Shown here in pieces: positions 25,181 to 34,243 of a stretch of DNA of 37,524 nucleotides. Made by a program: the position numbers and the translations under genes. The DNA comes from Burkholderiales bacterium. Its GTDB lineage: Bacteria > Pseudomonadota > Gammaproteobacteria > Burkholderiales > SG8-41. The stretch covers positions 1-37,524 of the forward strand of contig JALHND010000018.1 in NCBI GenBank assembly GCA_022843705.1, in the 5' to 3' direction. Below the pieces are notes generated by a model. The model saw nothing but the letters and a program-made list of their open reading frames with translations, was not told the origin of the DNA and ran no database searches. Each line of letters begins with the position of its first letter. Position 1 is the first letter of the stretch.

Positions 25181-26449
25181 ATGGAAGCATTGAAGGGTGT
25201 CCGGATTCTTGACATGACCCACGTGCAGGCGGGCCCGACCTGCTCGCAGCTGCTGGCGTGGATGGGGGCCGACGTGATCAAGTTCGAACCGCCGCAGGGT
25301 GATGCCACCCGCGGCCAGCTGCGCGACGTGCCGAACGCGGACAGCCTGTATTTCACGATGCTCAACTGCAACAAGCGCTCGATCACCGTCAACATGAAGA
25401 GTGCCGACGGCAAGACGGTGTTTGTCGACCTGCTGAAGAAGTGCGACATCGTCATGGAAAACTTCGGTCCCGGCGTGCTCGACCGCTTCGGTTTCACCTG
25501 GGAAAAAATCCGCGAGATCAATCCGAAGATCGTCATGGGTTCGATCAAGGGTTTCGGCTCCAGCGGCCCGTACTCGGATTTCAAGGCCTACGAGAACGTT
25601 GCGCAGGCCATGGGCGGCGCGATGAGCACCACCGGCGTGCCGGACGGCCCGCCCTTCGTCACCGGCGCGCAGATTGGCGACTCGGGCACAGGGCTTCACC
25701 TTGCCATCGGCCTGCTGGCGGCGCTGCACCAGGCCAACCGCACCGGCAAGGGCCAGTACGTCGAGGTGGCGATGATGGACGGCGTGATGAACCTGTGCCG
25801 GGTCAAGTGGCGCGACCACCAGCGGCTGACCCGCGGCGGACTGTCCGAATACTCCGTGCCGACGCACCAGGGGATGGGCGCCACCCCGCGCGCGGGCAAT
25901 GACTCCGGCGGCGGACAGCTCGGCAACGCCATCCAGTGCAAACCCGGCGGCCCCAACGATTTCATCTATGTCGTGGTGCAGGAGGCGGTGTGGGATGCGC
26001 TGGCCAAACGCATCGGCCCCGACCTCGGCATGCCCGACCTGGCCACCGATCCGAAGTTCGCAACCATCGGCGAACGCCGCAAGAACCAGGGCGAGATGTG
26101 GGCGCTGATCACCAAATTCGCGTCGAATCACACCAAGCGCGAGTTCATGGCCATCCTCAATCCGCTGGACGTGCCCTGCGGCCCGATCATGTCGACGGAA
26201 GACCTCGCCAACGACGAGCACGTGCGCGGCCGCGACATGTATGTCGAGCTTGATCATCCGCAGCGCGGCAAGTGGTACAACGTCGGCATGCCGATCAAGC
26301 TCTCGGAGTCGCCCGCGGTGATCCGGCGTTCGCCGCTGCTCGGCGAGCACACCGACGAGGTGCTGAAGGAAGTGCTCGGCTACGATGCCGCACAGATCGA
26401 AAAACTGAAGACCGCCGGTGCGTTCAGCGCGCCGCCGAAAAAGAAATAA
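25181..26449 (+). CDS. frc: Formyl-CoA:oxalate CoA-transferase
   Basis: A 422-residue class III (CaiB/BaiF family) CoA-transferase that moves CoA from formyl-CoA to oxalate, giving oxalyl-CoA and formate. The N-terminus [36 protein letters not shown] and the block [21 protein letters not shown] follow Frc/YfdW closely. The catalytic Asp is D167 in [11 protein letters not shown], and the glycine loop that gates the site is [14 protein letters not shown]. The ATG at 25181 with GGAG six bases upstream is chosen over the TTG at 25169. It may accept another CoA donor, such as succinyl-CoA, but close similarity favours formyl-CoA. It is followed 18 bases later by the formyltransferase-like gene in the same operon. 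Confidence 0.95.
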   Translation: MEALKGVRILDMTHVQAGPTCSQLLAWMGADVIKFEPPQGDATRGQLRDVPNADSLYFTMLNCNKRSITVNMKSADGKTVFVDLLKKCDIVMENFGPGVLDRFGFTWEKIREINPKIVMGSIKGFGSSGPYSDFKAYENVAQAMGGAMSTTGVPDGPPFVTGAQIGDSGTGLHLAIGLLAALHQANRTGKGQYVEVAMMDGVMNLCRVKWRDHQRLTRGGLSEYSVPTHQGMGATPRAGNDSGGGQLGNAIQCKPGGPNDFIYVVVQEAVWDALAKRIGPDLGMPDLATDPKFATIGERRKNQGEMWALITKFASNHTKREFMAILNPLDVPCGPIMSTEDLANDEHVRGRDMYVELDHPQRGKWYNVGMPIKLSESPAVIRRSPLLGEHTDEVLKEVLGYDAAQIEKLKTAGAFSAPPKKK

Positions 26450-26467
26450 TTCCGGCAGAGGATGCAC

Positions 26468-27400
26468 ATGAAAATCGCGATTATCGGGCAGCAGGATTTT
26501 GGCAAATCGGTGCTTGAGGCCTTCCTCGAGCGCAAGGAAGAGGTGGCGGGCGTGTTCTGCGCGCCGGAGAAGCCGGGCGCAAAACCCGATCCCCTGCGCA
26601 TTGCGGCGGAAGAGCGCGGACTGAAGGTGTTCCAGTTTGCCTCGCTGCGGGTGCCGGAGGCGCATGACGCGCTGAAGTCCCTCAATGTCGACATCGGCGT
26701 GATGGCCTATGTATTGCAGTTTGCGCCGGACACTTTCGTGCACATTCCGCGGCTGGGCATGATCCAGTACCATCCCTCGCTGCTGCCGAAGTACCGCGGC
26801 CCGTCGTCGATCAACTGGCCGATCATCCGTGGCGACAGCAAAACCGGCCTGACCATTTTCCGTCCCAACGAGGGACTCGACGAAGGTCCGGTAATCCTGC
26901 AGAAAACCTGCGACATCGGTCCCGACGAAACCATCGGCGAGGTCTATTTCAACAAGCTGTTCCCGATGGGTGTGAAAGCGATGCTGGAAGCCGCCGACCT
27001 GGTGTATGCCGGCAAACACAGCGAGACGGTGCAGGATGAATCGCAGGCCAGTTACGAAGGCTGGTGCCGTGCCGGCGAGGCGCATATCCAGTGGGCCAAC
27101 CATGTCGATTTTGTCTACAACCTGATCCGCGGCACCAATCCGGCACCGGGCGCGTGGACCACGCTCAACGGCAAGAAAGTGCAGATTTTTGACGCGCGCA
27201 AACACCTGTTCCGCAAGTTCGGTGACGTGGTCGGCAAGATCGGTGAAGTGGCCGAAGTGACCGAGGGCAGTTTCAAGGTCACGGCACAGGGTGGTTTCAT
27301 CGAAGTGCTGCGGGCGCGTGGCGAGGACGGCAAAAAACTGTCGGGCGGCGATTTTGCGCGTGCCAATGGCCTGGCAAAGGGCGCCTTGCTCGGCAACTAG
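26468..27400 (+). CDS. Formyltransferase-fold protein resembling 10-formyl-THF hydrolase domain
   Basis: A 310-residue stand-alone protein related to methionyl-tRNA formyltransferase and, more closely, to the N-terminal hydrolase domain of 10-formyl-THF dehydrogenase (ALDH1L1). The catalytic His is H102 in IQYHPSLLPKYRG and the catalytic Asp is D138 in NEGLDEGPV; SSINWPIIRGD is also conserved. The C-terminal domain segment YNLIRGTNPAPGAWTTLNGKKVQIFDA matches the Fmt C-terminal fold. The start at 26468 is preferred over 26462 because AGAGG then has proper spacing. Its place directly behind frc suggests it works on formyl groups from oxalate, for instance releasing formate and THF from 10-formyl-THF or acting on formyl-CoA. 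Exact substrate unproven. It lacks the aldehyde dehydrogenase part. Confidence 0.85.
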   Translation: MKIAIIGQQDFGKSVLEAFLERKEEVAGVFCAPEKPGAKPDPLRIAAEERGLKVFQFASLRVPEAHDALKSLNVDIGVMAYVLQFAPDTFVHIPRLGMIQYHPSLLPKYRGPSSINWPIIRGDSKTGLTIFRPNEGLDEGPVILQKTCDIGPDETIGEVYFNKLFPMGVKAMLEAADLVYAGKHSETVQDESQASYEGWCRAGEAHIQWANHVDFVYNLIRGTNPAPGAWTTLNGKKVQIFDARKHLFRKFGDVVGKIGEVAEVTEGSFKVTAQGGFIEVLRARGEDGKKLSGGDFARANGLAKGALLGN

Positions 27401-27421
27401 AACGGCACGTCTTGTACCCGG

Positions 27422-27449
27422 AAAAGCCACGCTGTTGCGTGGCTTTTTT
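27422..27449 (+). terminator. Intrinsic terminator of the frc operon
   Basis: An 11-bp stem AAAAGCCACGC / GCGTGGCTTTT with a TGTT loop, followed by further T residues. It lies 21 bases after the stop codon of the formyltransferase-like gene. Confidence 0.93.
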
Positions 27450-27458
27450 GTTTTTTTA

Positions 27459-27489
27459 TAAGTATTTGTTTTTATTGATATTTTTGTAA
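27459..27489 (+). promoter_or_regulatory. AT-rich IHF-like element, copy 4
   Basis: TAAGTATTTGTTT followed by TTATTGATATTTTTGTAA, directly after the frc operon terminator. Read on the minus strand it shares 22 of 26 bases with copy 5 at 34308-34334. Confidence 0.5.
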
Positions 27490-27715
27490 ATTTATCGAAG
27501 TTGAAGGCAAAACCCACGGATTTTCCTTGAGGTGGGCAGCGCGCCGGTCGGTGAACAGTGACCGATGGTCGGATGCCCGGATCCGGGCTGTGACGTTTTG
27601 CACTAAGTCCTTAAAAAAAAGCAATTTTCAGGAACGGATATCGTAAAATCTGTGAAACACCGTCGTTAAGCCATTCTCTACAAACATAAAAACGGCACGG
27701 AACGGGCGCAAAGGG
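27490..27715 (+). promoter_or_regulatory. Upstream region of the CHASE2-kinase operon
   Basis: No gene is supported here. It contains the perfect 14-base palindrome GCCCGGATCCGGGC (27575-27588), an inverted GGTCGGT/ACCGA pair just before it, an A-rich run at about 27613-27620 and a -10-like TAAAAT at 27644-27649 without a convincing -35. The kinase ATG is at 27716. Confidence 0.4.
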
Positions 27716-30283
27716 ATGAAAAAGCTGGGTTTCTGGAAGGCGGACTGGTTTCTGGGCCTCGTTGTCGCCGTGGTGATGCTGGTTGCGGCTCGCGGCGACC
27801 TGATCCAGAGCCTGGAGCGCAAGGCTTACGACCTCGGTGTCCAGGCCACCACGCGTATGCCTTCCGATCGCATCGCCGTCATCGCCATCGACGATGCCAG
27901 CATTGCCAACATCGGGCGCTGGCCATGGTCGCGGGACGTGCATGCCCGCATGATCGACCTGCTGGCCGGAGCCCAGGCCAAGGTGATCGCCAACACCACC
28001 TTCTTCTTCGAGCCGCAGCGCGATGCCGGACTGGTGTATGTCGAAAAACTGCTGAACCTGCACAATGAGTTGTCGGCGCAGGCCGCTGCCGATCCCAAGG
28101 CGGTGGCGGCCAACGAGGGGCTGGCTCGTATCGGCGCGGTGCTGACCGAGGCGGAACAGGCTCTCAATACCGACCGCAGACTGGCCGGCAGCATGAAGGC
28201 CGCCGGCAACGTGGTGCTGCCGATGGTGTTCCAGCAGCTGGCCGAGCCGCAGGGCAATCCGGACAAGCCGTTGCCGACCTACGTGCTGGCCAGTGGCATG
28301 GCCGGACCGAAGGCTGTGGATGCCTTGCCGCCGCCGGGCGTGTTCCCGCTGTATCCGGTGGCCGAACTCGGCCCGGCGGTTGCGAACATCGGGCACCTCA
28401 ATGCGGACATTGATGTCGACGGCGCCGTCCGCGCGGAGCCGCTGCTGGTGCGTTACTACGACCAGGTGTTTCCGGCGCTGTCGGTGATGGTGGCGGCGCG
28501 CAGCCTGAACCTGGGCGTGGCTGACATCAAGCCGGTCTGGGGTGAGGCCCTGCAGCTCGGCAAGCTGCGTGTGGCCACCGATCCCGAGCTGCGGATGCAC
28601 ACGTTTTTCTACGCTGATCGCGACGGCCGCCCGGCTTTTCCGGTGGATTCGTTCTTCGACGTGATCAGCGGCAAGGTGCCGGTCGCCAAGTACCGCGACA
28701 AGATCGTGCTGATCGGCCCCACGGCCGCCGGCCTGGGTTCCGCGCAGGTGACGCCGGTCTCGCCGGCGACGGCGCCGGTGCTGACCCTGGCGCACACCGT
28801 GTCGAGCATTCTCGGCGAACACTTTTTCGTCACGCCGTCCTGGGGCATCTGGGTGCAGCTCGGCGTGTTCGTCGCCGTGGCGCTGTACCTGATCCTGGTG
28901 CTGCCGCGGCTGAAGGCCGGCATTGCCGCGGTGATCAGCCTGGCCATCGGCGTTGCACTGCTCGGCGCGCACTTCGGCCTGATGGTGAGCCAGTTGATGT
29001 GGATACAGCTGATGGGCGCAGCGGCGCTGCTCGCCGTCGGTTACGCCGCGCTGACCACCAAGCGTTTCCTGGTGACGGAACGGGGCAAGGAAAAATCGGA
29101 TGCCGAATCCGCGGAATCGAACCGGATGCTGGGCATTGCCTACCAGGCCCAGGGCCAGCTGGACCTGGCCTGGGACAAGTTCCGCCAGTGCCCGCTCAAT
29201 GACCCGGTGATGGAAAATCTCTACAGCCTGGCCCTCGATTTCGAGCGCAAGCGCCAGTTCAACAAGGCCGAGTCGGTGTTCCGCTACATGGCCGAATTCA
29301 ACCCCAGGTTCCGCGACCTCGAGCAGAGGCTGACGCGCGCCAAGGCGCTGTCGGAAACGGTGATCCTCGGCGGCGCGCAGGGACACCCCGGCGGCACCGT
29401 GATGCTCGAGGGCGGCGGCATGGAAAAGCCGATGCTCGGCCGTTACCAGGTGGAGAAGGAACTGGGCAAGGGCGCGATGGGCGTCGTCTACCTCGGCAAG
29501 GATCCGAAGATCGGGCGCGTGGTGGCGATCAAGACCATGGCGCTGTCGCAGGAGTTCGAGGGCGACGAACTGGTCGAGGTCAAGGAGCGCTTTTTCCGCG
29601 AGGCGGAAACGGCGGGCCGCCTGACCCATCCGAACATCGTCACCATCTACGACGCCGGCGAAGAGCACGACCTGGCCTATATCGCGATGGAATTCCTGAA
29701 GGGGCGCGACCTCGTGCCGTACACCAAGCCCGATGCGCTGCTGCCCGTGCCCCAGGTGATGTCGATCATCGCCCGCGTTGCCGAGGCGCTGGGTTATGCC
29801 CACCAGCAGAATGTCGTGCATCGTGACATCAAGCCTGCAAACATCATGTACGAGCCGGAAAGCGATACGCCGAAAGTCACGGACTTCGGCATCGCGCGCG
29901 TGACTGATTCATCCAAGACCAAGACCGGCATGGTGCTGGGCACGCCCTCCTACATGTCGCCGGAGCAGCTGGCTGGCAAGAAGGTGGAGGGACGTTCCGA
30001 CCTGTTCTCGCTTGGCGTCACGCTCTACCAGATGCTCAGCGGCAAGCTGCCTTTCCAGGGGGACTCGATGGCGCAGTTGATGTTCAAGATTGCCAATGAG
30101 CCGCATGCCGACATCCGCACGCTGAACCCGGCCCTGCCGGCCTGCGTGGCTGCGGTCACCAACAAGGCGCTGGCCAAGGATCCCGACCAGCGTTACCAGA
30201 GCGGCGAGCAGATGGCCAAGGCGATCCGGCTGTGCCTGGGCACGCTGGCAGCCAAACCGTCCGCTGCTGCGGCGACGACCTGA
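27716..30283 (+). CDS. CHASE2-domain membrane Ser/Thr protein kinase
   Basis: An 855-residue Hanks-type kinase. A first membrane helix at about 8-24 is followed by a periplasmic CHASE2 domain (about 25-360; IAVIAIDDASIANIGRWPWSRDVHARMIDLL), three membrane helices at about 376-450, a short TPR-like stretch (about 460-540; LGIAYQAQGQLDLAWDKF, LDFERKRQFNKAESVFRYM) and the kinase domain at about 573-840. Kinase motifs are complete: GKGAMGVVYLG, VVAIKTM, HRDIKPANIMY, TDFGIARV, GTPSYMSPEQL. Between TPR and kinase are two Thr-centred strings (SETVILGG and GGTVMLEG) that could be autophosphorylation sites for the FHA protein. The ATG at 27716 precedes the first helix. PP2C and FHA genes follow within a few bases, forming a phospho-signalling operon. 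Confidence 0.92.
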   Translation: MKKLGFWKADWFLGLVVAVVMLVAARGDLIQSLERKAYDLGVQATTRMPSDRIAVIAIDDASIANIGRWPWSRDVHARMIDLLAGAQAKVIANTTFFFEPQRDAGLVYVEKLLNLHNELSAQAAADPKAVAANEGLARIGAVLTEAEQALNTDRRLAGSMKAAGNVVLPMVFQQLAEPQGNPDKPLPTYVLASGMAGPKAVDALPPPGVFPLYPVAELGPAVANIGHLNADIDVDGAVRAEPLLVRYYDQVFPALSVMVAARSLNLGVADIKPVWGEALQLGKLRVATDPELRMHTFFYADRDGRPAFPVDSFFDVISGKVPVAKYRDKIVLIGPTAAGLGSAQVTPVSPATAPVLTLAHTVSSILGEHFFVTPSWGIWVQLGVFVAVALYLILVLPRLKAGIAAVISLAIGVALLGAHFGLMVSQLMWIQLMGAAALLAVGYAALTTKRFLVTERGKEKSDAESAESNRMLGIAYQAQGQLDLAWDKFRQCPLNDPVMENLYSLALDFERKRQFNKAESVFRYMAEFNPRFRDLEQRLTRAKALSETVILGGAQGHPGGTVMLEGGGMEKPMLGRYQVEKELGKGAMGVVYLGKDPKIGRVVAIKTMALSQEFEGDELVEVKERFFREAETAGRLTHPNIVTIYDAGEEHDLAYIAMEFLKGRDLVPYTKPDALLPVPQVMSIIARVAEALGYAHQQNVVHRDIKPANIMYEPESDTPKVTDFGIARVTDSSKTKTGMVLGTPSYMSPEQLAGKKVEGRSDLFSLGVTLYQMLSGKLPFQGDSMAQLMFKIANEPHADIRTLNPALPACVAAVTNKALAKDPDQRYQSGEQMAKAIRLCLGTLAAKPSAAAATT

Positions 30284-30292
30284 GGGCCGGCC

Positions 30293-31102
30293 ATGGATCT
30301 TTCAGGCTTCATCGAAATCGCGACCGCCACCCACCCCGGGATGGTGCGTTCGCATAACGAGGACAGCATCGCGGCTGACGCGGCCACGGGCCTGGCGGTA
30401 CTCGCCGACGGCATGGGCGGCTACAACGCGGGTGAAGTGGCCAGCGGCATCGCGGTGGCGATGATCAGCGCCGAACTGAAAAAGGTACTTGCGGCCCGCA
30501 GCGAGGATTTTGACGTCGCGGCTGCCGAGAGGCTGGTTGGTGAGCACGCGGTCCGCGCCAACAACGCGATTTTCCAGGCATCGCAGAATCAGGCGCAGTA
30601 TGCGGGCATGGGCACCACGCTGGTGGTCATGCTGCTCCATGACAACAGCCTGGTGGTCGGGCACATCGGCGACTCGAGGCTCTACCGCTTCCGCGAAGGC
30701 AGGCTGGAACAGGTCACGCGTGATCATTCCCTGCTGCAGGAGCAGATCGACAGCGGCCTGATCACCAGGGAGCAGGCGCGCCATTCGCAGAACAAGAACC
30801 TGGTGACCCGGGCGGTGGGTATCGATCCGGAGGTCGAGGCCGAGGTCCACAGCTATCCGGTGCTGCCGGGCGACATCTACCTGCTGTGTTCGGACGGGCT
30901 CAATGACATGGTTACCGACGAGGACATGGAGTTGACGCTGGGTTCGCTGCAGGCCAACCTGCCGCTGGCGGCGGAGCAACTGGTGCAGCAGGCCAATGAC
31001 AATGGCGGTCGTGACAATGTTTCGGTTATTCTGGTGCGCGTGCTGAAGGGCTTTCCGGCCCGCGCGGGGTTGGTTGACCGGTTGAAGTCCTGGTTCAGAT
31101 AA
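30293..31102 (+). CDS. PP2C-type Ser/Thr protein phosphatase (PrpC/Stp1-like)
   Basis: A 269-residue soluble metal-dependent phosphatase. All family motifs are visible: HPGMVRSHNEDS (metal Asp), VLADGMGGYNAGEVAS (metal Asp/Gly), GTTLVVMLLHDNSLVVGHIGDSRLYRF, TRAVG, LLCSDGLNDMVTDE and NGGRDNVSVILV. The start ATG is nine bases after the kinase stop codon, so it is in the same operon and most likely reverses phosphorylation by that kinase. A short basic tail (FPARAGLVDRLKSWFR) with an amphipathic look follows the domain and could peripherally attach it to the membrane; that is a guess. Confidence 0.94.
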   Translation: MDLSGFIEIATATHPGMVRSHNEDSIAADAATGLAVLADGMGGYNAGEVASGIAVAMISAELKKVLAARSEDFDVAAAERLVGEHAVRANNAIFQASQNQAQYAGMGTTLVVMLLHDNSLVVGHIGDSRLYRFREGRLEQVTRDHSLLQEQIDSGLITREQARHSQNKNLVTRAVGIDPEVEAEVHSYPVLPGDIYLLCSDGLNDMVTDEDMELTLGSLQANLPLAAEQLVQQANDNGGRDNVSVILVRVLKGFPARAGLVDRLKSWFR

Positions 31103-31119
31103 GCAACGGGGATACTACT

Positions 31120-31893
31120 ATGGCGAAGTTGATACTTTCTCTCGAGGGCTCGATGATCCGCGAGGTTCCGCTGGACAAGGAGCGGATCATGATCGGCCGC
31201 AAACCCTCCAACGAGATCCAGATCGAGAACCTGGCCGTCAGCGGCGAACACGCCTGCATCGTGACCATACTCAACGATTCCTTCCTCGAGGACCTGGGTT
31301 CGACCAACGGGACCCTGGTCAACGGCAACCCGATCAAGAAGCACATCCTGCAGAACAACGACGTCATCGAGATCGGCAAGTACAAGCTGAAGTACGTGGC
31401 GGATGCGCCGGCAGCGGGCCATGCGGCCGGTGAGGATTTCGAGAAGACGATGATCCTGCGCGCGCCGCCGAAGGCGGCAGCAGCGCCCGTGGCAGCCAAA
31501 CCGGTCAACGAAGCGGCACCGCCGGCCAAACCCTCGATGCCGCCGCCGACGCCGCGGCCGGTTCCGCCGCTGGCGAAACCGGCCGCACCGCCGCCGCCCG
31601 CCGCACCCGCGGCCGGCACGGTGCAGCAGGCGCTTGCGGCCGTGCAGATCCTGACCGGCCCCAGCGCCGGAAAGGAACTGGATCTGGTGAAAAACCTGAC
31701 CACGCTGGGCAAGCCCGGCCTGCAGGTTGCGGTGATCACCCGCCGGCCCCAGGGATATTTCATCACCCATGTGGAGGGTGCCAAGTTTCCGGTCGTCAAT
31801 GGCAAGATGATTGATGCCCAGGCGCAGCCCCTGCAGGATCACGATGTGATCGAGCTCGCGGGTGTGAAAATGGAATTTTTCATCAAAAAATAA
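31120..31893 (+). CDS. FHA-domain adaptor protein with Pro/Ala linker
   Basis: A 257-residue protein. Residues about 1-95 form a canonical FHA domain that binds phosphothreonine: MIGRKPSNEIQIENLAVSGEHACI (Gly-Arg and Ser-x-x-His) and DLGSTNGTLVNG. A string FEKTMILRAPP at about 107-117 resembles the Thr-x-Ile-Leu strings of the upstream kinase and may be a phosphorylation site. A Pro/Ala-rich linker (about 120-170) leads to a second, degenerate FHA-like domain at about 175-257 (VQILTGPSAGKELDLVKNLTTLGKPG ... VNGKMIDAQAQPLQDHDVIEL) that lacks the phosphate-binding Arg/Ser set. It lies 17 bases after the phosphatase gene and probably reads the kinase output. Confidence 0.92.
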   Translation: MAKLILSLEGSMIREVPLDKERIMIGRKPSNEIQIENLAVSGEHACIVTILNDSFLEDLGSTNGTLVNGNPIKKHILQNNDVIEIGKYKLKYVADAPAAGHAAGEDFEKTMILRAPPKAAAAPVAAKPVNEAAPPAKPSMPPPTPRPVPPLAKPAAPPPPAAPAAGTVQQALAAVQILTGPSAGKELDLVKNLTTLGKPGLQVAVITRRPQGYFITHVEGAKFPVVNGKMIDAQAQPLQDHDVIELAGVKMEFFIKK

Positions 31894-32008
31894 GCACCCA
31901 CATGTCCGCGGCACCGGCAGCGGGGCGCGCCGCGGACGGCCAGGAGGCTCGCGTATTTTCACGCGTGGCGGTATCCCTGCGATGACAGGGTTGCATTAGG
32001 ACGACAGG

Positions 32009-34243
32009 GTGAAAAGAAATCTGACGCGCATTGTGATCGGCATGGCGATTGTCGTCGTGTTCCTCGCGCATGCCGTGCATCTGATGCGCGTCCCCTTCCT
32101 CGACAATCTCGAGGCCATCGTCTACGACACCCGGTTGCGGCTGACCATGCCGAACACCCTCGATCCGCGGGTGGTGATTCTCGACATCGACGAAAAAAGC
32201 CTGCAGGAGAAGGAAAAGGGCGGCGAGGGCCGCTGGCCGTGGCCGCGTGACCGGCTGGCGCTGCTGCTCGACAAGCTGTTCGACAAGTACGGCATCGCCG
32301 TGGTCGGCTTCGACGTGGTGTTTGCCGAGCGCGACGAATCCTCCGGCATTCGTGTGCTCGAGCGCCTGGGGCAGCGTGAACTGAAGGGGGTGCCGCAGTT
32401 CCAGTCGGTGCTGGACCAGGTCAGGCCGCAGCTCGAGTACGACGACATTTTCGCCCGCAAGATGAAGGGGCGCGCCGTGGTGCTGGGGCATGTGTTTCTC
32501 AGCGACGACCCGGCCAGTGCCAGCAAGAAAGGCATGTTGCCGCCGCCGGTGCTGCCTGCCGGCGCTTTCGGCGAGCGCAGGGTCGGCGTGACCTCGTGGA
32601 CCGGTTACACCGCCAACCTCGATCGCCTGCAGCGCGCCGCCAGCAGCGCGGGCCACATCAACCCGCTGCCGGACCAGGACGGCATCACCCGGCGCGTCCC
32701 CATGCTGGTCGAACACGCCGGCGCCTATTACGAACCCCTGTCGCTGGCGATGGTGCGCGCCGTCACCGGGCAGCCGCCGGTGGTCCCGGTGGTCAGCCAG
32801 GACGGTTCCGCCGATTACAGCGGACTGGAATGGGTCAAGGCGGGTCCCTTCGAGATCCCGGTCGATTTCCAGGCGGCGGCGCTGGTGCCCTACCGCGGCG
32901 GCAAGGGCAGTTACCGCTATTACTCCCTGGTCGACGTCCTCAACGAGCGGGTACCCGTCGATGAGCTGAAGGGCAAGATCGCACTGGTCGGCACCACCGC
33001 GCCGGGGCTGCTCGACTTGCGCGCGACGCCGGTGGACCCGGTGTTTCCGGGGGTGGAAATCCACGCCAACCTGATCGGCGGCATCCTCGACGGCAACATC
33101 AAGCAGCGTCCGCCCTACGTGGTCGGCGCGGAGTTTGTGCTGCTGCTGCTGTCCGGCGCGGCGCTGGCCCTGCTGCTGCCGATGCTGGCGCCCTTCAAGT
33201 CGATGCTGGTGACGGCGCTGGTGCTGCTGGCGGTGATCGGGACCAATCTGATGGTGTTCCACTCGGGGAACCTGGTGCTGCCGCTGGCCTCGGGCATCCT
33301 GCTGATACTGGTGCTGTTCACTTTCAACATGGCTTACGGCTTCCTGGTCGAAGCCCGCGGCAGCCGGCTGATCGCCGGCCTGTTCGGGCAGTACGTGCCG
33401 CCGGAACTGGTCGAGGAAATGGCGCGCAACCCGGAGCAGTTCAACATGACGCCGCGGGCCGAGGATCTTTCGGTGCTGTTTTCCGACGTGCGCGGATTCA
33501 CGACCATTTCCGAAAGCCTGACCCCGGAAGACCTGTCGGTCTACATCAATGACTACCTGACCACGATGAGCCTGGTGATCCGCGAGGGGCATCGCGGCAC
33601 CCTCGACAAATACATCGGCGATGCGATCATGGCCTTCTGGGGCGCGCCGATGGCCGATCCCAACCATGCCCAGAACGCGGTGCTGGCGGCGCTGGACATG
33701 ATGAAGCAGGCCAGGGTACTGAACGAAAAATTCCATGCCAGGGGCTGGCCGCCCTTTGCCATCGGCATCGGCGTGAATTCCGGCGTGATGCGGGTCGGCG
33801 ACATGGGCTCGCAGATCCGCAAGGCCTATACCGTGATGGGCGATGCGGTGAATCTCGGTTCCCGGCTCGAGGGCATCACCAAGCAGTACGGCGCGGATAT
33901 CCTGATCGGGCAGGAAACCAGGCAGAGAATCACGGGCATCGTGCTGCGCGAGATTGACCTGGTGCAGGTCAAGGGCAAGGATGAACCCATCACCATCTAC
34001 GAGCCGCTGGGGCTCGAGGGCGAAGTCGAACAGAAGCGCCTGGACGAGATCAGGCTCTGGAACCAGGCGCTGCGCTTCTACCGCGCACAGGACTGGGACA
34101 AGGCGGAGCTGCAACTGATCAATCTCCGGAAGGTCGCCGAAAAAACCTACCTCTACGACGTGTTTCTGGAGCGTATTGCCGCCTATCGTGCCAACCCGCC
34201 GGAACCGGAGTGGAACGGTGTTCACAAATTCGAAACCAAATGA
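32009..34243 (+). CDS. CHASE2-domain class III adenylate cyclase
   Basis: A 744-residue membrane cyclase. An N-terminal helix (about 5-23), a periplasmic CHASE2 domain (about 30-350; VVILDIDEKSLQEK ... GRWPWPRDRLALLLDKL), three helices at about 370-445 and a class III cyclase domain at about 484-665. The two metal Asp residues are in LSVLFSDVRGFTTISE and KYIGDAIMAFWGAP. The Lys of DKYIGD and the Thr of AYTVMGDAVNLGSRLEG are the adenine-specifying pair, so cAMP rather than cGMP is the likely product; the transition-state Asn and Arg are in NLGSRLEG. GTG start at 32009 after ACAGG, with a gap of about 115 bases to the FHA gene that holds a small CGCGT/ACGCG hairpin. It shares its sensor type with the kinase upstream. 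Confidence 0.93.
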   Translation: MKRNLTRIVIGMAIVVVFLAHAVHLMRVPFLDNLEAIVYDTRLRLTMPNTLDPRVVILDIDEKSLQEKEKGGEGRWPWPRDRLALLLDKLFDKYGIAVVGFDVVFAERDESSGIRVLERLGQRELKGVPQFQSVLDQVRPQLEYDDIFARKMKGRAVVLGHVFLSDDPASASKKGMLPPPVLPAGAFGERRVGVTSWTGYTANLDRLQRAASSAGHINPLPDQDGITRRVPMLVEHAGAYYEPLSLAMVRAVTGQPPVVPVVSQDGSADYSGLEWVKAGPFEIPVDFQAAALVPYRGGKGSYRYYSLVDVLNERVPVDELKGKIALVGTTAPGLLDLRATPVDPVFPGVEIHANLIGGILDGNIKQRPPYVVGAEFVLLLLSGAALALLLPMLAPFKSMLVTALVLLAVIGTNLMVFHSGNLVLPLASGILLILVLFTFNMAYGFLVEARGSRLIAGLFGQYVPPELVEEMARNPEQFNMTPRAEDLSVLFSDVRGFTTISESLTPEDLSVYINDYLTTMSLVIREGHRGTLDKYIGDAIMAFWGAPMADPNHAQNAVLAALDMMKQARVLNEKFHARGWPPFAIGIGVNSGVMRVGDMGSQIRKAYTVMGDAVNLGSRLEGITKQYGADILIGQETRQRITGIVLREIDLVQVKGKDEPITIYEPLGLEGEVEQKRLDEIRLWNQALRFYRAQDWDKAELQLINLRKVAEKTYLYDVFLERIAAYRANPPEPEWNGVHKFETK

